A DNA stretch of 64,000 bases from Podospora comata. Its lineage: Eukaryota > Ascomycota > Sordariomycetes > Sordariales > Podosporaceae. The position numbers were made by a program, and so were the translations under genes. Of this stretch, positions 34,322-45,254 are shown piece by piece. The stretch is taken from positions 1,674,001 to 1,738,000 of the forward strand of contig CP071496.1 in assembly GCA_017354895.1 (NCBI GenBank), given 5' to 3'. How positions within the stretch are numbered: position 1 is the first letter of the stretch; each line of letters opens with the position of its first letter. The notes under the pieces are model-generated. The model searched no databases and was not told where the DNA came from. It saw only the letters and a program-made list of their open reading frames with translations.

Positions 34322-36061
34322 TTACCGAGAGAGCCACGATGTGGATGGTGCCACTGTTTAGAATTCTGAGAGCAATGAGGGGGGACGATGCTGTCGTTGA
34401 GAATGACGAAAACAATAATGGGGATGACGAGGATAATGGTGGCGAAGACTCCGAGAAAAAGGAGTGAGCTACATCCAAGCTGCAGTCCAGTTGCTCCCTG
34501 GCTTTGACTCAGGTCCAAGGAATTCTCACAGGGCTTCTTTTCAGAGTTTTCTTTTTGGAGGAATTTTGATGAGGGGGGTGTATTGTACGGTCAGAAGAAG
34601 GTGTATGGAGGATATCAGCGGAACGGAATTTGTTTATCGGCGGAATGAGAGAATTTGCTTTTCAGCAATATGGAGGAGTTATTGGGAGCATAGATTTGCC
34701 AATGGGGATGGGAGTGTATCATATTTGTCAACATCAGTCAGTATCAGGAGGGGCACGGTAATTTTGAGGATAATGGAGTTGACTAGGGACATGGTGGTTG
34801 TTTATGAGGGAAAGGACTTTCTCAGGGATGCAGTTATTAGGAATGTAAAAGTTTTCTATGTATTCTGAGATGATTGGCAGAGAGACACAAGCCCTGATGT
34901 TTCTGTGTGTAACGTTTATTGGCCCGCCCGGCTCGCAGAGCACGTAGATCCTATCTGAAGATAGGTTGGGGCCGTGGGTGGCTATATAGCATATACATGA
35001 TGTCGTCCAACACTTAGGGCAATATGCCCACATATATCACTACTTTCAAGCCTGGACACAAGCTCTGGCATGAAGCATGAGGCTCCAAAGAGGCTCGATA
35101 GGCAGTTATTCATGGTACTTTAGTGTAAAGATAGCCCAGGTGTATACGTATATATTTTTTTTGTTTGGAAAATTTCTGAACTCGTGACGGTGGCGCATGT
35201 GATGATGGTCCGTTGGAGGAGGGATGATGGAGGAGGGATGATGGAGGAGGGATGATGGAGGAGAGATGATGGAGGAGGGGTTACGATGGAGGGCTTATGG
35301 AGGATGGTCGATGACGGAGGGGTGATGGATATCAAATTGTAAGCTAGGGGCTGTGTATGGCGGTGGGGTGAAAAGAGCAAGGCAGTTCAGAAACCATTCA
35401 ACTGATGCTTCTGAGGCTCTTCGAGGCCCTTTGACTACTTTGGGAAATAGCTGAGTATGGGTATCTAAAGACGACGCGTGTTGCACAGCCACAAAACCTT
35501 GAACACAAACAGTACATCCAGTCAGAGATATCAAACTGGATACAAGCAGAAGCCGAGGTTCATCAGAAACATTATCTAGATCCGCTATCTATCATCATGC
35601 CATGATTGTATGGTCTCGCCGTCGACAATGTCACCGCAACAGACAAACGTCAAGTGTTTCCTTCATAGCTCTGTCATACACACCTGTCAGCATCACCGTT
35701 GAAGACACCAAGCGTGCGACTTTCTCAAGATAAAATCAACTAAGCACAGGGCAACACCCACCACGGCTTCATTCTGCCTACAGCTTCCGCCTCCAAGCTA
35801 CGTACCCCTCCGTCAGCCTTTCAAAACTCCCAAGCTCCCAAGCACTATCAAAACCTCATAGCTGATTTCATTTTCTAGCAAGCCCGACAAACTCACCCAC
35901 AGTCAAAGGCGTGTTTCCTGCCAGGGCTCAGTCCCCAGCATTCTCTCGCTCACCGATTTCTGTCTCAGAAACCTTGCCCGCGCCCGCGAAAAAAAAGCTT
36001 CAAAGTCGCAACCCCCCCCGCCCGTTTGTCAGCCAAGCCACCGCTAACCAACGAGAAATAA
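34322..36061. other. Intergenic with minisatellite
   Basis: No gene is supported. A tandem array of GGAGGAGGGATGAT units occurs at 35215-35284. Sequence from 35760 to 36060 is C-rich and is probably the leader of the next gene. Confidence 0.5.
35215..35284 (+). repeat. 14-bp minisatellite, about five units
   Basis: Units of GGAGGAGGGATGAT repeat four to five times with one or two substitutions. Looser GGAGG/ATGG-type repeats continue to about 35330. Confidence 0.9.
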
Positions 36062-36482
36062 ATGGCAAAGTCCGCCCAAGCTGAGGGTGGGGTTAAGACC
36101 CCAAAGGTTTACTGTGAGCACCGAGATGAGAAGGGGGTTGTGTGTGGGAATGGGTATACCAAGGAAAGGGACGTTGTTCAAACATCAGAGGGTTAAGCAT
36201 GGGGTTGGGCATGTTGGGAAGGTTAGTATTGACGGTGGGGGGTTGGAAGTAGAATTGAATGCTGATGATTGGTAGACTCGACCGAAACCTGCAGTCAACA
36301 AGGAGGGATATGATGCCGAAGCGGGAGAGGAGAAGGGTGCTGTTCAGGGGTTGGTGGAAGAGGTCGTAGATGAGGTGGAGATTGCCCAGAGGGAGATGCT
36401 GGAGGAGTTCAAGAGTTGGGACGAACATGCGAGACTGTCGAATTTGTGGGGGAAGATGGTTGTTACTGCGGGTGGTGAATAG
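36062..36482 (+). pseudogene. Finger-gene cluster copy B1: one-finger protein with a single frame change
   Basis: Exon 1 starts MAKSAQAEGG and carries VYCEHRDEKGVVCGNGYTK followed, one frame over, by LFKHQRVKHG. Together these give the fungal Cys/Cys/His/His finger pattern. Intron 36222-36275 (GTTAGT, GCTGATGA, GGTAG) is intact. Exon 2 (36276-36482) is fully open and acidic, ending GKMVVTAGGE. Exon lengths 160 + 207 leave one base over, so exactly one base too many is present, between RD and LFKH. Everything else looks functional, so a recent lesion or a sequencing error is possible. It would be a nucleic-acid or protein-binding finger protein of about 120 residues. Confidence 0.6.
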
Positions 36483-37077
36483 GGATGTGTGTTGTGGGCT
36501 GATTGAAAGTTGAGGAAGAGGAGGATGATTGAAATCGTAAATCAAGATGATGTCTGAGAGGGTGAAGGGAATGGAAGTTTTGGGGGAAGCTCTTTGAAGA
36601 TTCGGGGTGTTGAACATTTTGACGCTGGCCGATTAGGTATGCGGAATCAGCAACTGAGGACGCTCGTAATCCTTCACGTTTTGGCAGCGGTTTGGGTCCT
36701 GTTGTCTCCAAGCCTTTAATAACGCGAATGGGAATAAAAAGAAAGTTTGTTAAGTATGTTTAGGAGCTGAATGATGTGATCTAGGATTGGAATAGGCTAA
36801 TAACTTGATGGGGTGGTTGAGCTAGCCTGAACAGAAAAGCAAAGGACAGGAGTTGCAGATTTATATATATATAGAATCATCAACATATCTAAACCTCATC
36901 TTCATCGCGTCTATCTCGACCTCCCATGCGCACAGATCACCTCCAGCGGGTTCATACTCTGCCCCCAACATGCTGCCGACCCTCTCGACGAGTGGGGATT
37001 GTTGACAGAGAGCAATTCACTTTTCTCTGGGTGGTTGAATTTTTTCCCGCTCTTCCTGTCACTCTTGCTCTTCTCAA
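36483..37077. other. Intergenic, no gene seen
   Basis: Flank between two finger-gene relics; contains a TATATATATA run near 36863-36873 that may serve the gene starting at 37078. Confidence 0.4.
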
Positions 37078-38353
37078 TGCCAGGCTCCTCAGGCGGCGGC
37101 TTTGGAGGCCGACCTCCCTCCCGCTCACCCTCTCCAAACTTACCAATATCTGACCTCCTCCTGAGTGACAAAGAGTCGAGCGAGGATTCGGACAACGACA
37201 CCAATAAAGCCAAGACCAAAGGTGCTCGGAACGGCATTAGCAGAAGCGAGTTACCCAAACCAAAACCAGAAAGGCCAGAGCACCTAGCAACAGGGTCCAA
37301 AAACAGCAAGCAACGATCGTTGCGACAAGGGGTGTACGATTGTGGATCTATAGTCAGGTCTTAGCATTCCCAGGGGATTCACTCGAGGCTCAAACCGGAA
37401 TCGTCATGATACCAAGTTTCATGACAGACCCCACAGGACACTGAAACAACTTCAAGCTGAGCGCCTTCAGAAGCGTCAGCAGGGCGGGGAGGTTAAATCA
37501 GGCTCCATCAAATCATCCAGATCGTCCAGCATTTCCAACTAAGGTCGTCGTCGACCCTCCACGGCTTCTGGAACTCCGTCGCGAGGTCTTGGTTTCTTTC
37601 TCCGGTGCTTCTCGCACGCAAGCCCGGCCAACTCCTGACCAGAGTATCCCAGCTATTCCTGTTCCAGGGTGGATTCCACAATCTGTGCATGCTCAAAACC
37701 AAGTTCATCAACCTCGCCAGCCGGGCTATGATGAGAACATCATTGGAGAGCAGCTCTGCAGTCGTCCTGCAGTCCAACGGCCTCTCCATTCTCGCAGACT
37801 TCGAGAGCTTGACGATGACATCCACAGCATTCGTCCCGCTACCACGCAAAGTCATTTTGATTTGGACCTCCACGATGAGGAGGGCATGGGCATCTTTGAT
37901 GTCTATCAATATCTACCTCCGTATCCTGGAAACCGTGGGAATGATGGGTACGTTACCAGTAATAAACAAATCGATCCATCTCTTTTACAACTGCATCGCC
38001 AGCCCCGCCAACAGCCAGACCCTGTACTTGGGCAACAACGTCCCGGCACTGTGGCTATTCATCAGCCGGTCCATCAGTCTCGGCGGATTGGCGACAAGGG
38101 TTATGCGATAGGGCAGGAATTGCTCGGCCGTACTGCCCCCAACCAGTTCCACCAGCCTGGTCAGCAGCAGAGCGTTGAGGCTGAGTATGATGCCAATGGG
38201 GCTGCTACAGCTCGTAGCCAGGTTCGCCATCATCGCCAGTCTGGTAATGGAGGATATTCGAATGGCGAGGGAATACTCGGTTGTACTGCTCCTGGCCAGT
38301 CCCGCCAGGCTAGTCAGCAAATCGCGATTGGGTTTGGGGGCAGACCACTGTAG
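37078..38353 (+). pseudogene. Finger-gene cluster copy B2: finger plus long Gln/Pro-rich repeat tail
   Basis: The first part starts MPGSSGGGFGGRPPSRSPSP and continues Ser/Asp/Lys-rich. In a different frame near 37320-37430 a finger reads RCDKGCTIVDL, one stop, then IPRGFTRGSNRNRH and KFHD, matching Cys-x3-Cys...Phe-x-Arg...His-x4-His. From 37589 to 38353 one frame is open for 254 codons and is Gln/Pro/Arg-rich. It contains an imperfect repeat of roughly 45-55 residues, recognisable by GYAIGQELLGRTAPNQF, GYSNGEGILGCTAPGQS and weaker earlier units. At least one stop and one frame change separate the parts. The long open tail suggests either recent decay or a still-translated fragment. Confidence 0.5.
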
Positions 38354-38975
38354 ACACGAGAGTTCGCGACCAGGTCCACCAGTCTCAGTCCCCTGGCAGT
38401 CAAGGGAACATGATTGGTAACAGAGTCCCTGCTGGATCCCCTGCCCTTTACCATCCCCAGCCTCGGCATGCTCGCGAGCAGTTAGGCACTCTTGATCGGC
38501 AGGATTTACGCCTTTCTCTTGTAATAAGTTTGTCTTGTAATATATAAACAATCACACAGTTCTGTTTTATGACGAGCTGTTAATGTTGTTAACGATACAC
38601 GTTCATCGAAGTCAACACTTTTGCGTTGGACTGACCCTCTCATGCGTTGTCGACTTCACTGATACTTCTCGGCGAACGCCATCTCCTCTGAGAAATGAGA
38701 CAGGTATAGGCATCGAAAAGACAACAGAAATCGAAAACCTCCAAGCGCCAGCTGACCCACCTCGCGGCGCAGGCGCTTTCCCCCAACCTTCCGTCGTCAA
38801 CACCAATTGGTCCAAGCTTGACGATGTCGAGGCCCTAGCGCCCTTGACGTCGCCGTCCAAGCTTCCTGCGCTCGACGACGGGTCCCGCTTTTCAAGCTGC
38901 AGGTCTCTTCTTATTGTTGATTTTTCCTGTCCCTCGCGCTGCTTCTACTACTCACCCCTCCTTTTTACTTTTGCG
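38354..38975. other. Intergenic / leader of copy C
   Basis: No gene is supported. The sequence before 38976 is C/T-rich, as in the leaders of the other copies. Confidence 0.4.
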
Positions 38976-40288
38976 ATGGACGACCTTGCGACTTTCTTCG
39001 GAACAGAACAGCAGTTTGCTAACCAAGCCATATCCTCCAACAGCACCGTAAGTATTATCCCTGTTTTGTTACTCTCCTCGCATACCTAATATCGAGTATG
39101 AGAAGAGACTTACATGCTCTTAGATCCATCTACAACCACAACAATGGCGATGGTCGCTCAGCCTTTCGGCGATTCTGGTGGCCTCCCCCTCCCCTTCACT
39201 TACTGTCCAATTCTCACGCCTATGAGAAAGTCATTCTCCCACCGAGTGATGAGGAAGAAGTTAATGAGGAGGACTTTGAAAGAGGAAGATGTCAACCAAC
39301 AGGCTGATCAAGAGCAACACGACCGAAGCCAGAGCAACAGCCAAGCCCCGGATGTTGAGAAAACCAGGACCTGATCGAAGAAGGCCAAGAAGACGCTATA
39401 TTGTCCGCATGGCTGTGTCAGTCGTGATGGCGTCATGCCGGCGACGTACTGTAAGGGGCCGAATCCGTATCGCCATATGCGACGGAAGCATAACCTTGCG
39501 AAGAGAACGCCGCAGCAATGGCGCGCAGAATTAAAGCAGCAATCCAGCGCGAAACGTGCCATAAAGCGACCCTCTGACAGCAGAGCTATCAAGACTTCAC
39601 ATAGGCCTTCTCGGACACAGTCTGCGGCCGGATTTGAACAGAGGCCTTCTTAGACACAAGCTATGGCTTGCGGTATGAGATCCCAGCCCAGCAATGTTTG
39701 TTATATTTCCAAAGCATAAGAAATCGAGACCTTTCTAACTTTGTACACAGACCCCGATCATACCTACTTTCCACAGCGTCCAAGGTTTGTAACCATCCCC
39801 TGCTGTACCGGCGTACGGGTTGGGGCCTCCTCAGATGCAGCCTCCCCAGATACAGCCTCTCCCGATGCAGGCCCAGCAGGTGCATGCCCTGCAGATGCAT
39901 GCCCAACAGTTTCATGCCCAGAAGACTCTTGCCCAGTTCAACAACGTATTTTACATTCTCCAAACATTCAAGCTTGGAGTGTTACTAACCTCCACATGCA
40001 GGCACCTATCATACCCTCAGATGTTCCATGGCGCTGAAAATCTGCATTCCCAACGCTATGCCGTCGTCCGCGGAAACCCGCCAATTGTCTGCATATGATC
40101 GATTGGATCAAGAAGTTCATGGCCCGATGCAAGATGTGAACAACTGGAACCCTTATGTCTCAAGGGGCGAGTTCAACATTGGGCCATCTCCCCAAGCTCA
40201 GACTCCAATTCCCATGGATCCAGCTCTCAGCACCGTGGGTGGTCATCCAAGTTCAAATCAGCCAGGCCAAAGCGAGCCACAGCGGTAA
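38976..40288 (+). pseudogene. Finger-gene cluster copy C: finger plus Gln/Met/His-rich tail, broken
   Basis: A possible exon 1 (MDDLATFFGTEQQFANQA) ends at a GTAAGT donor. The next start, MAMVAQPFGDSGG at 39144, opens a frame that continues, with a single TGA near 39373, into LYCPHGCVSRDG...TYCKGPNPYRHMRRKHN, a complete finger. Downstream, separate frames give an intron-like GTTTGT...ACACAG, then a Gln/Met/His-rich stretch (PPQMQPPQIQPLPMQAQQ) at 39820-39945. The tail then reads ETRQLSAYDRLDQEVHGPM at about 40070-40135. The last motif recurs at 45190-45254, which links the two loci. Two or more breaks are present. Confidence 0.5.
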
Positions 40289-42487
40289 GCGCACCCCTCC
40301 GCGGGAGCTAACCAGGGTCCGCGCAAGAGCGAGGGAGGGCGATGAAGAGGATCTTTCGAACCCCTTCATCAATTACGACTGACATTATCCGCGTCACATT
40401 TATCAACATTGTACCAACATCAAATCGGGAACCTCACAGGCTCGTTATATCAGCATACAACATCAAGATCAATCGCCCCAGCCAGCACTGAGCAGAGTTA
40501 TCAACACGAATGAGCTTTGCTCACACTGCGGATATCATACCGAGCATCAAGAGTTCAGCCATTCCATCGCTAAGCAGGCAGGGAACATTGAGGGGTCTAT
40601 CAACAGCAATACATATTCACAAGGACACGTCTTCACAAAAGACTTGTGGGATATCGAACAAAGATCTTTGGTCATTACCCAGGGCCGGCAGCTTCAAGAC
40701 CGAAGGAAATTCAACGGGGAAGGTTGAAGGCTCAGATGGCTAGCAGATGGAATTTGGAGAGAATCGGGGAGTTTTGGCGTTCGGTTTTTTGGGTGACCAA
40801 CTGCTTGATACCAGATGGATGCGGGAATGTGGTCGGATTTGGAATGGCAATTTGCCGAATACGAAACGACTCTTCTGTGTCGATGCCGATAGGTACACTT
40901 GGGACATAAACAGCTCATAGCTCGACAACATCATCGGCCGGGTCCCTAGGAGCTGGGGTTATAGCTGCATTTTAAATTAGAGGGTGCCAGGGTTGTAACG
41001 GTGGGCTTTTGGGAAACCGATCGATCTGAATTACTAGATGGGTGCGGGAGTGTGGTCCGCTGAGGAACGGCCGACGGCCAAGTACGAGTAGGGACACTTT
41101 CGCATCGATATCATGCGGGAAGGTACGATCCGACCTTTCAACAACGTCGCCTGAGCTTGACAGGAGGAAATATGCGGCTTTGGGATATTGGAGAGAAGAA
41201 GCGCCGGATTGGAGGAGCACCTTCTGAGTTTGGGGTTGGGAAGGAGGAAGGATACCGGACAAAAGAAAAAAGGATTTGGCTTGTAGGGTATGTATAATAG
41301 GATTGCATTGTTGTATCTTCATCACGGCTATATGAGGTTGTCAATTGCGTCAAGTTGATTGTCGCATGACATGAGTGATTTCGAAGATCCATCATCCCAC
41401 CCCGGTAACAGAGATGATCTTTGCATTTCCCAGATGGTGCTTATTCTGACTGGAGTCACTGAGGTCTTGGTGTCCCCCACTTCAGCCAGGCGATGACGGA
41501 CAGTGACAGGCGGTGACAGCGAATACTCTACGTGTATTCTGGGAATAGTTACAGATCTCTGAGTCAAAGTGATCAGAGGAGCACAATGCTTGAGGCATAT
41601 TTCTTGATGAGTGCAGAGGTGACTACAATTATGACAACGGCCCAGGAGACATTCGACCTTAAATATCACATCAAATTCTGGACCCATGAACTTTCACTTT
41701 GTGGGTAGTTCTTCCGCCACCGTGAACCCCTCACGATGTAGCTTCTCGCCTGCCATGTCAGTCGATCTCAAATCGGCTTTGCGTCCTACCGTTTCACTCC
41801 TCCAGCCATGGTCAAAATGTCTGGCCCCTGGTTGCCAAAATCGTCGAGAGAACCGACCGTTTATGTTACCTGTTGTCTTTCGGTAAATAAAGCAGTTGGT
41901 GATAGGGGGAAAGAATCATAACAAGAGAGCCCAAGGTCTGAGCAATAGAAATACGGTCGACCGACATACAGATATTCTCATGACTTCTCCCATTGATTGT
42001 TTACTTTTTACCTACACAAGCCTCCTCTAGAAGCCCACAACTCCTTGCCGCTTTTACGCATTGTACCTCGTTCCCAAAGTGACCACCGCCCTTCATCATC
42101 TTCTTCAAAATGGTAACCCAACTGGACCCGCTAGTAGTGGGGGAAGAAGCAGAGCTTGGTCAAGTGAATAACACAATGGTATGCGACACCAGGGGTGAAA
42201 TCAACAATAACAAGCGGGTCCAGTGCTCGTCGACTGTGTGGGCTGCCACGGAAAGGTCAAGCAGCGCGCAAATATTTTGCGCTGCCCCTCCACTGTTTGT
42301 TTACCTTCAACTTGGCCTTTTTCTTTCCGAGCACCGTACAACCTTTTTCTCTTCTCCTTGTGCCTCTCTTCTCTCCTCCCTCCAACTTTGCTCCCTTCTC
42401 TTTGCGACTCTTCTCTTTTCTCGCCCTTTCCACAACGTCCCATTTTTTAAAGGAAAAACACCAGCCAGCCTCGCCAAGCCCAACAAA
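40289..42487. other. Relic ORF with Cys-x2-Cys-x2-His, then leader of copy D
   Basis: From 40383 a frame is open for 114 codons to 40727 and includes ELCSHCGYHTEHQEFSH, a Cys-x2-Cys-x2-His finger-like motif. It has no clear start and one upstream stop. Sequence from 40730 to 42000 shows nothing recognisable. 42010-42487 is the promoter and C/T-rich leader of copy D. The frame open upstream of the copy D ATG is judged untranslated. Confidence 0.4.
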
Positions 42488-43281
42488 ATGGCGACCATGT
42501 TTATGCAAGCTGGTGCCCCAAGCGGTGATGCCCCTCCCTCTGGAGGCGGCCACCGCGGGAATCGCTACGATCCTGGGCCATACTACAACTGGGACGACCC
42601 TGAAGAAGAGGAGAAGACCGAATACGAAAATGGGGACATCTACTACCGCTGCCGTTTTTGCCAACAGCCCATCAAAGGTCGCCGGACAAACACAAAAAGA
42701 CATCACATCACCTGTCATGGCCGTGACCACCGGAATCGCCATCAATGGGCCATCGACGTTGGAAATGGCCAAGGTCGTCCCAGGAAGGTCCGGAAGCCTC
42801 GCAAGGCCAGAGCTCCTCGGGATGCCTCAAGTGTAAGCTTCGATCTTTTTTCAGTCAACTTTGCAAAGCCATCTAAACTAACTGGTATCAACAGCGTTCA
42901 CTAGCCGAGCAGCAACCGACCGCTGAGCCGTCCAACCGTTCGCAAGCCGCCGAGACAGCGCTTCCAGCCGCGCCGCCGTTCATCCCAGCTCAGCAACAGC
43001 ATGTGATGTATGTTACCGACCATTTTGAGAGCCAGTACCCCTTGTGGCCTCTCGAGAGGCATGGCGCAGTTGTTGAAATACCAGATTGGGTGTCACAAGC
43101 CCATGGTAATGGACAAGGATATGAAGAGGAGGACCGCCTGAATGAGGCTTCCTTGGAAAAGGGCCCTCCGTCAACCGATCACAACAACGACATGAGCCGG
43201 GGCTCGATCCCGGGTCACTTGGTCGACCCGACCCTTCCAGTGCACGAGAGTGCGCCCCCACGTCCAGGGCCCAGTTGTTAA
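42488..43281 (+). CDS. Finger-gene cluster copy D: intact single C2H2-finger protein, 243 residues
   Basis: Exon 1 is 42488-42832 and exon 2 is 42895-43281. The 62-base intron has GTAAGC, CTAAC and CAACAG, and frame is kept. The order is a Gly/Pro-rich N-terminus, an acidic Tyr/Asp/Glu segment (PYYNWDDPEEEEK), then a finger YRCRFCQQPIKGRRTNTKRH with Cys55, Cys58, His72 and His77 (Cys-x2-Cys-x13-His-x4-His). A strongly basic Lys/Arg/Pro tail follows (GRPRKVRKPRKARAPR), a likely nuclear signal or DNA-backbone contact. Exon 2 holds an Ala/Gln/Pro segment, a QYPLWPLERHG motif and an end segment with GHLVDPTLPVHESAPP. It is the only clearly whole member of the cluster. A single-finger DNA- or RNA-binding role is inference. 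Confidence 0.75.
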
Positions 43282-43855
43282 GTTTGCCTGGTGTGTTATC
43301 AAGACGCCAGAACGATGTTTTATCACTGTAAGATATTGAACGAGGTGTATCAAGATATTGGGGTTTAAGGTGAAGGGAATGAAAGGGGTCGGCCAGTCAC
43401 TCAGTTATAAGGGTGAATAGTTGTCGGATTAATGTGGTATATCACATGTGGTGGACTGTAAAGGAGGATTAACGGTCCCTTCTTCTGGACATTTTGCTTT
43501 TCGAGCCATGCCTGGTCCCATGCTGGTTTTCATTTTATCGACTCCCAGTCCCTATGCCAAAGCAATGAACAAACTTGTAAGAATGGTGGCCAGCACCACA
43601 TTACGATAGGGGGTGCCAATTGAACAATCGCAAGTAGCCAAGTTCGTTGACGGCCCTGAGCTCAATGTGAGCGTGGTCAAGCGCGTATTTCTGCCCTGCC
43701 CCCCTCCGCTGTTTGTTTACATCCCCCACTATCCATTTTCGACCGTCTTGGAAGTTTTTCTTTTCTCTCATCGCAGTCAAAGCCCTGCCACAGTTCCAGC
43801 CAACCACAACCATAACTGTAACCATCACCATTCGGCATACTCCGATACCAAGACG
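43282..43855. promoter_or_regulatory. Intergenic, duplicated promoter of copy E
   Basis: The part near 43690-43725 (CTGCCC...CTCCGCTGTTTGTTTAC) matches the sequence near 42270-42305 upstream of copy D, followed in both by C/T-rich leader. This shows that promoter and gene were duplicated together. Confidence 0.55.
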
Positions 43856-44758
43856 ATGGAATCCACGGCGATCATGACATCTGGAGCCGGGGGCCTGGGG
43901 GTGGTGGCCCACCACCCCCAGGCCGGGATGGTTCGCACTACCAACCCGGCAAAATTACAACTGGGAAAATCCCGACGACCAGGGGGAATCTGAGATGGAG
44001 GAGGATAGGAAGAAGGTGTACCGCTGTCAATTCTATTGCCAAATAATCTAGAAACGGCGAACCAATGTTCGACGACACCACGTCAGCTGTCACGGCCGAG
44101 AACCAAGAAAACTGGGACAGTGAAGAACCGGCTTGAAGAGCCAAAGGGTGCCAAAGATCCTTCCCGCGGAGAAAAAATACGGAAGAGAGTCCCCCGGGTT
44201 AGTTTCTTTCTAACACCATCGTATTTTACCTTCCAGCACACTCATCTAACCAAACACAGCGTTCTCTACCAGAGCAGCTCCTGGAGCCACCAAGAGTTGT
44301 TAGGGCCGCCGACTCTCTTCCGCCTTCTCTTCCGGCCCCGGACAATTTGAAGCTCACAGGGACCATACAAATTCGTCCGTCCCAGCTGTACGGCGATTGG
44401 ACAGTGATGTCATACACCACCCTCCCCCGGCTTTCCCAATGGAAGGGGGCATCCCTCATGTTCACCATGCCCCGAATCCACCTCACATGCATGGAGCCAA
44501 CCCGGCCGCAGGGCATGCCGCCGGATCTGGTGGCCTACCAACAGCGACTACTTCGGGCCATACCCCTTGTGGCCCCTCACACAAACGCAGGGCCCGGCTC
44601 AAGCAGCGGTTCCAGGCGCGGTGTCGCCAGTTGAAGACCCATCCGATCCTCAGGTAATCCTGGGTGGGGACGGCTCTGAGAATGGCGACATTGTTATGGG
44701 GAGAATCCCGGACAGTCATATCGATCCGGATTTGCCTCAGCATGAGATTGCCCCATGA
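43856..44758 (+). pseudogene. Finger-gene cluster copy E: broken tandem duplicate of copy D
   Basis: It aligns with copy D throughout. An YNWENPDDQGESE-type acidic segment parallels YNWDDPEEEEK. The finger region KVYRCQFYCQII, one stop, KRRTNVRRHHVSCHGRE parallels copy D. An intron at the same place (GTTAGT near 44200 to AACACAG near 44261) is followed by RSLPEQ against RSLAEQ. PYPLWPLTQTQG parallels QYPLWPLERHG, and DSHIDPDLPQHEIAP parallels GHLVDPTLPVHESAP. Reading frames change at least twice and a stop lies in the finger, so the copy looks non-functional. The alignment confirms which parts of copy D are real coding sequence. Confidence 0.7.
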
Positions 44759-44907
44759 AAGCCCGGGCTTAGTTGTTGAATGCTTCCGCCTCTGAGATAA
44801 AGCCGGGGTTCAAGAACTGGTGTGATAAAATTGTACAAGTAACAAGTAAGTTGTATCAAGGAGGAATGGAGAGTAGGGAAATATAGCTGACTCCCACCAG
44901 ATCGCCC

Positions 44908-45254
44908 GTATTGCCTGCGCCCAGTTCTCCCCCACCCGCCGCCAACCTGGGTTGCCAATAAGACGGCCGGAACCCCTCCCGCTCCCTGGGACTTACCCGA
45001 TGAACGTTCCGATTCGGAAGAGTACACGGTGGAGTGGCGCGAGGCTGCCGCCATGCGTCTCTTGCCGGAGGATCCTGCCCGCCCCTTCGCCACTGCCGCG
45101 ATGAAGGTGGTTCCTTGGGGAACCGAGGACCCTGTGGGAGTACTTCAGGGCTGGTGCTGAGGTCGATGGCCATCTGGAATCTGATGCCATCCCACCGTCG
45201 CCCGAAGACAGACAATTGTCTGCCCACGAGCGCTTGAACCAAGAAATTCATTAG
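44908..45254 (+). pseudogene. C-terminal fragment related to copy C tail
   Basis: An open stretch WDLPDERSDSEEYTVEW followed by REAAAMRLLPEDPARPF runs to about 45160. In another frame ALWEYFRAGAEVDGHLE then leads to PEDRQLSAHERLNQEIH and a stop at 45254. The end motif matches ETRQLSAYDRLDQEVH of copy C (40070-40120). It is an orphan end of a related gene with at least one frame change. No start or finger was found directly upstream. Confidence 0.45.

Noticed and set aside
42110-42487. N-terminal extension of copy D
   Set aside because: The tandem copy E shares the downstream ATG but not this reading; the stretch is C/T-rich leader with promoter blocks.
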